Shown here: piece after piece, positions 6,614-11,499 of the stretch
Layout: every line of letters starts with the position of its first letter
How positions within the stretch are numbered: the stretch's first letter is position 1
Assembly: GCA_030123645.1 (NCBI GenBank)
Contig: JASJYE010000044.1
Span: forward strand, 1 to 11,499
Direction: 5' to 3'
DNA length: 11,499 nt
Source of the DNA: Candidatus Hydrogenedentota bacterium
Lineage (GTDB): Bacteria > Hydrogenedentota > Hydrogenedentia > Hydrogenedentales > GCA-2746185
Program-made: the position numbers and the translations under genes
The notes under the pieces: generated by a model
Seen by the model: only the letters and a program-made list of their open reading frames with translations
What the model was told of the DNA's origin: nothing
The model's database searches: none

Positions 6614-7399
6614 ATGATGATACGGGTGAGTGTATTGGCGGCTGCGGCGGTGCTGGCGTGGCCGCTGTTGCCCGCGATGGCGGAGGATGCGGGCGGCCGG
6701 ATTCAACTCGCGCAGGGACGGGGCGGATTCGCTCAAGGTGCAGCGAGACGTGAAGCGGGTTCTCCGTATGAAGACATCATCGGCCGTGCGGGGAACGGGC
6801 CGAAGTACGGGGAAGAGGCGCCGGATTTCGCGCTGATGCCGCTGAAGTTCTATGAGTTCGGGATTGACGATCGTGAAATCACCGAGGAGACGGCGGGGCT
6901 GTTGTATGAGCCGGTTCGGCTGAGCGATTTCCGCGGCAAGAAGCCGGTGGTGCTGATCTTTGGGAGCTATACCTGACCTCCTTTCCGGGCCCAGGCTGGC
7001 GCCCTCGAAGCGATGTCGAAGAAGTATGCGGACGTGGCGCAGTTTCTCGTCATTTACATTAAGGAAGCGCATCCGGCGGAGGATTGGCCGATGCGGGTCA
7101 ATAAGCGCCTAAAGTTCATCAAGGACCCGACGAATCAGTTGGAGCGTTTCCAGGTTGCGACGACCTGCGTGTCGGACCTGAAGATTTCGATCCCTTGTCT
7201 GATTGATGACATGACCAACGGCACCGCGGCGGCGTACAAGGGCCATCCCGACCGCCTCTACGTCGTGGGCAAGGACGGCAAGATCGCCTATCATGGCGCG
7301 CCCGGGCCCATGGGCTTTAAGCCGGCGAACCTGGAGATGGCGCTGCGCCTTGAGCTGGTCAAGATCGGCGCGATTGAGGCCGACCGCACGACGGACTGA
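6614..7399 (+). CDS. Iodothyronine-deiodinase-family selenoprotein (in-frame TGA = selenocysteine 121)
   Basis: A single gene of 261 residues read through an in-frame TGA at 6974-6976. The start is ATG 6614, with AAGGAG (6601-6606) seven bases upstream. Residues 1-23 are a signal peptide (cleavage near AMA-ED), so the enzyme is exported. The thioredoxin-fold core contains VVLIFGSYT-U-PPFRAQ (112-127, U121), which matches the GSCT-U-PPF active site of animal deiodinases. Next come YIKEAHPAEDW (148-158), then PCLIDDM (194-200), DRLYVVGKDGKIAYHGAPGP (213-232) and a final helix. U121 to E151 and H153 are 30 and 32 residues apart, the spacing I recall for Sec170, Glu200 and His202 in mouse deiodinase 3. 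The usual Cys two residues before Sec is Tyr119; C185 and C195 remain. Deiodinases reductively remove iodine from thyroid hormones, but the bacterial substrate is unknown. The frame ends with tandem stops TGA-TAG (7397-7402). It requires selenocysteine machinery elsewhere in the genome. Confidence 0.9.
6974..7009 (+). promoter_or_regulatory. Bacterial SECIS-like hairpin directly behind the UGA
   Basis: Downstream of the TGA (6974-6976), GGGC (6987-6990) pairs with GCCC (7001-7004) and CCA (6991-6993) with TGG (6997-6999). C7000 is bulged and the apical GGC is at 6994-6996; opening the last A-T pair gives a loop AGGCT. An outer TTC/GAA pairing (6983-6985 with 7007-7009) extends the foot. The loop starts about 17 bases after the UGA and has a G at its front, which fits the spacing and loop rule of SelB-binding bacterial SECIS elements. 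The structure was drawn by eye, not computed. Confidence 0.6.
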
Positions 7400-7487
7400 T
7401 AGCGCTGATTGAATCGCTAAGACGGTAAGTGCGGGATAGTGTGAAAGGGACCCTACCTGGCGCGTCCCATGTGGACTGGGATGGAAA

Positions 7488-7522
7488 AACGGCGCTTTGG
7501 GGAGTCTTTCCAGAGTGCCGTT
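7488..7522. terminator. Bidirectional intrinsic terminator between convergent genes
   Basis: Arms 7488-7500 and 7510-7522 pair over 13 bp with two G-T wobbles and a 9-base loop. On the minus strand the stem runs straight into TTTTT (the five A at 7485-7489), a classic rho-independent terminator for the receiver gene ending at 7553. On the plus strand it is followed by GCTGTTTT, a weaker tail, and can end the selenoprotein transcript (stop 7399). Confidence 0.8.
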
Positions 7523-7552
7523 GCTGTTTTAGATCTACTTTGTGGGTGCCAG

Positions 7553-7957
7553 TTACTGAGTGCCGCCCTCGGGAGCAGATAGGGATTCTTTGGGGCTGAG
7601 CAGGTCCTCGACGGACTCGAGGAAATCGTCCAGGACGAAGGGTTTGCCGATGGCGCGATCCGCGCCGACTCCGAGGGCCATGTCGAGATAGCTGATGTCT
7701 CCGCACATGCCTCCGCCTGAAATGGCGATAATCTTCACGCCGGGATAGTCGCGGCGCAGATCCATGATGGTGTCGATGCCGCCCTTCTCGGGCATGATGA
7801 TGTCCGTCACGACGAGGTCGATGCCGCCCTCAGCGTATATCTCAAGTCCCTTAATGCCGTCGCCGGCCTCGGTAACCTTGTAGCCGACGCGCTCGAGCAC
7901 CGTGCGAAGGACTTCACGGATTTGAACCTCATCGTCAATGACCAGAATGTGAGCCAT
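7553..7957 (-). CDS. Stand-alone response-regulator receiver protein
   Basis: A single CheY-like receiver domain of 134 residues with no output domain. The acid pocket D8/D9 (VIDDE), phospho-acceptor D52 (VVTDIIMPEKGG), S80 in the Ser/Thr switch position (IIAISGGG) and K105 followed by P106 (GKPF) are all present, so it should accept phosphate from a histidine kinase. The position three before the Lys, usually Tyr or Phe, is A102, which suggests signalling without the standard aromatic switch. The MPEKGGIDTIMDLR style is common in PVC and deltaproteobacterial receivers. The tail of about 15 residues is disordered. The SD (GAGAGGGG on the minus strand) is just upstream of the ATG. A -35/-10 pair lies about 125-150 bases upstream and a terminator follows, so it looks monocistronic. 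The cognate kinase is not in the window. Confidence 0.93.
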   Translation of the reverse strand: MAHILVIDDEVQIREVLRTVLERVGYKVTEAGDGIKGLEIYAEGGIDLVVTDIIMPEKGGIDTIMDLRRDYPGVKIIAISGGGMCGDISYLDMALGVGADRAIGKPFVLDDFLESVEDLLSPKESLSAPEGGTQ

Positions 7958-8025
7958 CGTCCCCTCTCGCTGTGAAGCCCCAAAAACTACCGGCTAAAAT
8001 GTACCTGTAAACTCCGAAAAATGCC

Positions 8026-8057
8026 AATGTATCCATTACAAAAAATCCTCATACATT
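8026..8057 (-). other. Leader inverted repeat AATGTAT / ATACATT
   Basis: Perfect 7-base arms at 8026-8032 and 8051-8057 flank an 18-base A-rich spacer. They lie between the promoter candidate and the receiver start, so they would be in its 5' leader or serve as an operator. Weak stem; role unknown. Confidence 0.35.
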
Positions 8058-8082
8058 CCCATAAGAGGTTATATTATATATC

Positions 8083-8110
8083 TTTATATGGCAAAGTAAT
8101 AAGTTGACAA
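8083..8110 (-). promoter_or_regulatory. Sigma-70-type promoter candidate for the receiver gene
   Basis: Read on the minus strand: -35 TTGTCA (8105-8110, 5/6 to consensus), a 16-base spacer, and -10 TATAAA (8083-8088, 5/6), with further AT-rich sequence (ATATAATATAA) after it. This gives a leader of about 115-120 bases to the ATG at 7957. It is the most AT-rich patch of the window. Confidence 0.6.
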
Positions 8111-8158
8111 AAATCCGACTGAATTTCATACCTACTGTCCGAAGCGGACGCATTTTTC

Positions 8159-8173
8159 GCCCGTGGACCGGGC
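8159..8173. other. Small hairpin directly after the RodZ-like stop codon
   Basis: GCCCG (8159-8163) pairs with CGGGC (8169-8173) around a 5-base loop, adjacent to the TAG stop (minus strand, 8174-8176). On the minus strand it is followed by GAAAAAT rather than T residues. A second stem GTCCG-AAG-CGGAC lies at 8137-8149. Possibly a weak or factor-dependent end of transcript. Confidence 0.35.
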
Positions 8174-8650
8174 CTAAGGAAGGGCATCTGAGGTAGTGTG
8201 CGGCGCCTCGAGACTGGCGGCCTGGGCCTGGCCCTGGGAGGGCTCGGCTGTGGGCCTGACGACGGTTGAATAGGCGAACCAGCCTAAGAGGAGCAAGCCA
8301 CATACTGCGAGCCAAGTCTCGATTTCCTTGGAGACGGAAGGCCGGAAGCTCGGCCAGTTAATGAGAGGAATCCTTGGGGCAGTGGTGCGCCGAATCGGTG
8401 ACTGTTCGTTGTGGGGCGTGCGCAGGGCCTCTTCCAGGTCCGAAATGAATCTCTCTGGGGAAAGTTCAAGGTGTAGACAATAGGTGCGCAAGAGTCCGGT
8501 CGCAAAACAACGATGAGGCAGTCTCTCGAGTTCCGCCTCCTCGAAGGCTTCAATCATTGCGTTGGGGATTGAGCAAGCGAGGGAGACCTCGTCTACTGAG
8601 CGGTCTAGTTCGATCCGCCGTTCTCTCAAAGCGTTGCCGTCAAACTTCAA
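8174..8650 (-). CDS. RodZ-like HTH and single-membrane-span protein, short form
   Basis: A protein of 158 residues. Residues 4-75 form the Cro/C1-type helix-turn-helix that begins RodZ proteins. Visible marks are LRERRIELDRSVDEVSLACS, then IPNAMIEAFEEAELERLPHR, then CFATGLLRTYCLHLELSPER, with the expected LP...F..G.LR.Y pattern. A linker follows, then one membrane span (about 112-131, WLAVCGLLLLGWFAYSTVV), then a short polar tail of 27 residues. Full RodZ has a periplasmic beta domain of over 100 residues, which is missing. RodZ binds MreB filaments through its HTH and helps cell-shape control; whether this short form does so is unknown. The start is TTG (8648-8650), supported by AGGAGA six bases upstream (minus strand, 8657-8662). 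No frameshift is seen at the end, so it is a genuine short protein rather than a visible truncation. It lies 216 bases upstream of the receiver gene. Confidence 0.8.
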   Translation of the reverse strand: MKFDGNALRERRIELDRSVDEVSLACSIPNAMIEAFEEAELERLPHRCFATGLLRTYCLHLELSPERFISDLEEALRTPHNEQSPIRRTTAPRIPLINWPSFRPSVSKEIETWLAVCGLLLLGWFAYSTVVRPTAEPSQGQAQAASLEAPHTTSDALP

Positions 8651-8851
8651 GGTCTATCTCCTGCGTTTTCCGCGTTTCCATATCAATTCGCCCTTCCCCG
8701 CCCACGTCGCTCGCGGGAGGGCGCCTCAGCGAAGCCATATCTCCAATGGGTGCACAGGCCCACCGCATGGGAGCAACTCGCGTACCAGATCCGGCTAGAG
8801 TTCGTAAGTCTAACTGTTACAAGCTGTTAGGGGAGTACCTTTGAGGAGCAA

Positions 8852-8905
8852 TTCTCCGGAGAAGCTACAAATTTGGGCCCATTTGGCTCGAAGGGTGCAA
8901 ATTTG
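8852..8905. promoter_or_regulatory. Palindrome cluster: TTCTCCGGAGAA and two CAAATTTG boxes
   Basis: A 12-base perfect palindrome (8852-8863) is followed five bases on by CAAATTTG (8868-8875) and an identical CAAATTTG at 8898-8905. The two boxes are spaced 30 bases start to start, close to three helical turns. This arrangement could be a pair of operator sites for a dimeric regulator acting on the kinase or RodZ-like gene. No such regulator is known to me for these boxes. Confidence 0.35.
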
Positions 8906-9027
8906 AACGCGGGAGCGGAGGTCTTGATATGCGGTCGCGACGCCGGAGGTAAAGGGTGCGTTTTTGGAAATTGTTTAGGTATTCTATTCTGACAATAAAT
9001 AATAAGGCGCGAATCTAAGCTGATACA

Positions 9028-9042
9028 GCGATGAGTCATCGC
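9028..9042 (+). promoter_or_regulatory. 15-base palindrome abutting the kinase ribosome-binding site
   Basis: GCGATGA (9028-9034), centre G9035, TCATCGC (9036-9042): perfect arms. The kinase SD (GGGAG, 9043-9047) begins at the next base. As DNA it could be an operator. As RNA the loop would be too tight unless inner pairs open. Function is speculative. Confidence 0.4.
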
Positions 9043-9054
9043 GGGAGCTATTAG

Positions 9055-11346
9055 TTGAAACGCATTCTGGAAATTTTGTCACCGATTCTTGTGCCACTCG
9101 AGATCCCATTTAATCTGCTACTCGATGCGATCGGTCTCCAGCCAGCGCGATGGTGGTACCTGCTGTACGACGTCGTCGCAATCATCGCGGTGATACTTGT
9201 TGTGCGTTGGGGATTTGTAAAGGTATTGGGTTTCTTTAAAAAGGACAGTCTTTCCGACCAAGCTGACATTGATTCGCTGATCAAAGTGCACGGTGATTTC
9301 TCGGAGACCGTGCGGGATGCGAATACGCTGCGCGCCACGACTGCTTTCCTTAAGAAGAACAAGAGCTGGGATCGGCTGGCGCAGATCTACGTCTCGATAA
9401 ACAATCACAAGGAGGCCGCGAAGTATTTCAAGAAGGCCGGCGACCACAAAATGGCCGCAGACCAGCTCTCGAAGGCGGGCTTGACGGTCAAGTCGGGACA
9501 GCTGCTGATGAAGGCTGGAGACTTCGAGACGGCGGGTCGCTACTTCATGAAGGCGGACAAGCATGGAGCGGCGGCCAAGGCCTTTTTGAAGGCGGGGAAT
9601 TCGGCATCTGCGGGCGCCGCTTATGGCAAGGCGGGCAAATATAAGCAGGCGGTGGAGCTGTATCGCGAGTATTTCCATGCCCCGCGGGAAGACGCTGCCG
9701 CACAGGCACAGGCGGCGATGGCTTGTTACCAGCTACTGAGTGACGAGAGGGCGCAGGGCAAGATCTCTGAGGAAGACACGACGGCCTTGCTGTCCCCTAT
9801 CGCACGGGCCTTCGAGCAGGAAAAGCGCTTCGATTTGTCGGCGGATCTCTATCGCCGGGCGGGCGAACTGGTTCGTGCCGCCGAAGTCTATGTCCTGGCC
9901 GGAAAATTGCCCGAAGCCGCGTCGTGCTACAAGGAAGCTGGCAAACCCAAGGAGGCGGCGCGGATCGGCGGCCGCGTTTACGAGCGGAACGGCCGTTGGA
10001 AGGAAGCGGGGATGGCCTATGCCGGGGCGGAGGAGTATCTGAAAGCGGGCGAATGCTTCTCGAAGGCGAAAGAGCCTGTGCGTGCGGGCGAGTTCTTTGA
10101 GAAGGCGGGGGCGCATTCACGTGCGGGCCTGATGTACGCCCAGGCCCAGCGATATGAGAACGCGGTGCAGATGTTACAGAAGGTCCCCGAGGAGGACAAG
10201 GACTTCGACATCTCGCGGGCGCTGCTGGGCCGATCCTTTTACGAGCTGCACGACTACGCGCACTGCGCGGCGACGCTCGAGAACCATTTGCTGGGCAAGC
10301 GGATCGATAAGGCGAATATGGACTACTTTTACATGCTGGCGCTCGCGAAGGAGCAGCTGGGTCTGCTAGAGCAATCGAAGGACATTCTCTATAAGATAGG
10401 CGCCGTCGATAAAAAGTTTCGCGACCTCGACCAGCGGATCTCGAGCATCGATTCGCGCATCTCGCTGATGGGCAGCAAGGCGGGGGCGACGCCAATCCCC
10501 GCGGGTGCGCAGGGCGGGGGCGACGCCGCGGTGATGACCATGGTGCAGAACACGCTGGGGCAGCGCTATACCATTGAGGCGGAACTCGGGCGCGGGGGGA
10601 TGGGGGTCGTTTACCGCGCAAGGGACAAACAACTGGACCGGCAGGTGGCCCTGAAATTCCTGGGCACGCTCGTGGACAACAACGAGGAATACCGGCAGCG
10701 TTTCGTGCGTGAAGCGAAGACGGCGGCGAAGATCAATCACCCGAATATTGTGGCGATTTATGATATTAGCGCTAGCCAGGGCAAGGCCTACATCGCGATG
10801 GAATTGATCGAAGGCCAAAGCCTGCACCAGGTGATAAGGAAGAAGGGCAAGCTGCCCGTGCGCGAGGCATTGAATTATATGGCGCAAACATGTGGCGCGC
10901 TCTACGCGATCCACGAGTCGGGTATCGTCCATCGCGACATCAAGCCGGAAAATCTCGTGATCGCGAAGGGGGGCCTCGTGAAGGTGATGGACTTCGGCCT
11001 CGCGAAAGCGGAAGACAACCGCATGACGAAGGCGAATGTCGTCTTGGGGACTCCGTGCTACATGGCGCCGGAGCAGGCGATGGGTAAGGACGTTGACGCG
11101 CGGGCGGATATGTACGCGATGGGGCTCGTGCTCTACGAGATGCTCACGGGCGAAGTGCTCTTCCTCGACGGCGACGTTATCGCTCGGCAGATCGAGGAAG
11201 TGCCGCCGAAACTGAGCGAATTGGTCGAGGGGATTCCCCCGGAACTCGATGCCTTAGCGTCGAAATGTGTCGAGAAAAAGCCTGAAGACCGCTACGAGAA
11301 CTGCAAAGTGCTTGTCGAAGCGCTTCGCAAGATTCCGGTGAACTAA
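9055..11346 (+). CDS. Membrane-anchored helical-solenoid Ser/Thr protein kinase (Hanks type)
   Basis: A protein of 763 residues. The start is TTG 9055: an in-frame TAG immediately precedes it and GGGAG (9043-9047) is seven bases upstream. An amphipathic N-terminus and a membrane span (about 33-52) are followed by basic residues, which places the rest in the cytoplasm. Residues about 92-448 are an Ala/Gly-rich alpha-solenoid with a strict 13-residue period: KAG-like turns at 127, 140, 153, 166, 179, 192; 269, 282, 295; and 312, 325, 338, 351, 364. A possible coiled linker (450-475) and a Gly/Ala hinge lead into the kinase domain (505 to about 760). Kinase marks are GRGGMG (512-517), K534, HRDIKPEN (626-633), DFG (D646), GTPCYMAPE and DMYAMGLVLYE. 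All catalytic residues are present, so it should be active on Ser/Thr. Most bacterial receptor-type kinases have the kinase first; here it is last. Ligand and targets are unknown. No partner phosphatase is in the window. Confidence 0.93.
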   Translation: MKRILEILSPILVPLEIPFNLLLDAIGLQPARWWYLLYDVVAIIAVILVVRWGFVKVLGFFKKDSLSDQADIDSLIKVHGDFSETVRDANTLRATTAFLKKNKSWDRLAQIYVSINNHKEAAKYFKKAGDHKMAADQLSKAGLTVKSGQLLMKAGDFETAGRYFMKADKHGAAAKAFLKAGNSASAGAAYGKAGKYKQAVELYREYFHAPREDAAAQAQAAMACYQLLSDERAQGKISEEDTTALLSPIARAFEQEKRFDLSADLYRRAGELVRAAEVYVLAGKLPEAASCYKEAGKPKEAARIGGRVYERNGRWKEAGMAYAGAEEYLKAGECFSKAKEPVRAGEFFEKAGAHSRAGLMYAQAQRYENAVQMLQKVPEEDKDFDISRALLGRSFYELHDYAHCAATLENHLLGKRIDKANMDYFYMLALAKEQLGLLEQSKDILYKIGAVDKKFRDLDQRISSIDSRISLMGSKAGATPIPAGAQGGGDAAVMTMVQNTLGQRYTIEAELGRGGMGVVYRARDKQLDRQVALKFLGTLVDNNEEYRQRFVREAKTAAKINHPNIVAIYDISASQGKAYIAMELIEGQSLHQVIRKKGKLPVREALNYMAQTCGALYAIHESGIVHRDIKPENLVIAKGGLVKVMDFGLAKAEDNRMTKANVVLGTPCYMAPEQAMGKDVDARADMYAMGLVLYEMLTGEVLFLDGDVIARQIEEVPPKLSELVEGIPPELDALASKCVEKKPEDRYENCKVLVEALRKIPVN

Positions 11347-11359
11347 AGAGTCCCTGCAC

Positions 11360-11416
11360 GTTCTCTTGATGCCGAATTCCGCAAGGATTGAAGAGAACTG
11401 CCTGCGGGCAGGTTCT
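11360..11416 (+). terminator. Overlapping hairpins downstream of the kinase, possible terminator
   Basis: GTTCTCTT (11360-11367) is perfectly complementary to AAGAGAAC (11391-11398). The same AGAAC (11394-11398), with TGCC (11399-11402), can instead pair with GGCA-G-GTTCT (11407-11416) around a TGCG loop. The second stem is GC-rich, 9 bp with one bulge, and is followed only by TCTGG, so it is at best a weak intrinsic terminator for the kinase gene. Confidence 0.45.
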
Positions 11417-11446
11417 TCTGGACGCGGGCCCTGAGTCGTAAATAAG

Positions 11447-11470
11447 CACCCCCAAACAAGTTTGGCGGTG
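11447..11470. repeat. Palindromic repeat CACC-C-CCAAAC-AA-GTTTGG-C-GGTG
   Basis: A 10-bp stem with a single C-C mismatch and a 2-base centre, followed by GCACCC. On the minus strand it reads GGGTGCCACCGCCAAACTTG followed by TTTGG, which I recall as a form of short dispersed intergenic repeat. The remaining bases to the window end show no gene. Confidence 0.5.
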
Positions 11471-11499
11471 GCACCCGGCTTCATTTTGATCGGGATTCG

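Larger units (their letters stand above)
8651..9054. other. Gene-free divergent control region (404 bases)
   Basis: Lies between the divergent RodZ-like and kinase genes. No protein gene is credible. It contains a perfect 12-base palindrome TTCTCCGGAGAA (8852-8863) and two copies of the palindrome CAAATTTG exactly 30 bases apart (8868-8875 and 8898-8905). There is an AT-rich stretch (about 8975-9003, TATTCTATTCTGACAATAAA) that may hold the kinase promoter, and a 15-base palindrome abutting the kinase SD. No -35/-10 pair is convincing. Confidence 0.5.

Noticed and set aside
6974..6976. Genome-wide reassignment of TGA (alternative genetic code)
   Set aside because: TGA is used as a normal stop by the SYLF gene and at the end of the selenoprotein gene itself, so recoding is site-specific.
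6614..7399. Pseudogene or frameshift reading of the deiodinase-like gene
   Set aside because: No frame change is needed, only one TGA interrupts, it falls exactly on the Sec position of the family, both sides are well conserved, and a SECIS-like hairpin follows. A Cys (TGC/TGT) to TGA error remains the only serious alternative.
8104..8132. Plus-strand TTGACA as a promoter
   Set aside because: The -35 hexamer is perfect, but no acceptable -10 lies 16-18 bases downstream and no plus-strand gene follows until 9055. The minus-strand reading gives a better pair.

Overview
The window is about 11.5 kb of GC-rich (roughly 58-60% by eye) bacterial chromosome with seven protein genes, no rRNA, tRNA, CRISPR array or intact mobile element. 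Long intergenic spacers full of short palindromic repeats, non-ATG starts with good Shine-Dalgarno (SD) sequences, a Hanks-type kinase fused to a helical solenoid, a SYLF-domain protein and a deiodinase-like selenoprotein suggest a free-living environmental bacterium of a lineage such as Planctomycetota, Verrucomicrobiota or Hydrogenedentota. That placement is an inference from gene types, not from a marker gene.

Layout: (1) 1-3636, plus strand: an untranslated leader with a repeat copy and a very strong hairpin, then a two-gene fatty-acid beta-oxidation unit. It encodes a fused enoyl-CoA hydratase/3-hydroxyacyl-CoA dehydrogenase and an acyl-CoA dehydrogenase of the ACAD10/11-like kind, which cover oxidation, hydration and second oxidation of an acyl-CoA. 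The thiolase is not in the window. (2) 3637-4434: an 800-base gene-free stretch made largely of dispersed palindromic repeats. One of them is an inverted copy of the repeat at the window start. (3) 4435-6321, minus strand: a secreted SYLF (Ysc84-like) protein and an unrecognised secreted protein of about 396 residues. (4) 6614-7399, plus strand: the highlight, an exported iodothyronine-deiodinase-family protein read through an in-frame TGA as selenocysteine. A SECIS-like hairpin lies directly behind the TGA. (5) 7488-7522: a bidirectional terminator. (6) 7553-8650, minus strand: a stand-alone receiver protein with its own promoter candidate, and a small RodZ-like HTH/membrane protein. (7) 8651-9054: a gene-free divergent control region with several palindromes. 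(8) 9055-11346, plus strand: a membrane-anchored protein kinase whose order is TM, then a solenoid with a strict 13-residue repeat, then kinase. (9) 11347-11499: hairpins and another dispersed palindrome.

The two beta-oxidation genes clearly work together. The remaining genes look like separate transcription units. The strongest candidate for something under-described is the bacterial deiodinase-like selenoprotein. Plain gene callers would split it at the TGA and report two unrelated fragments.
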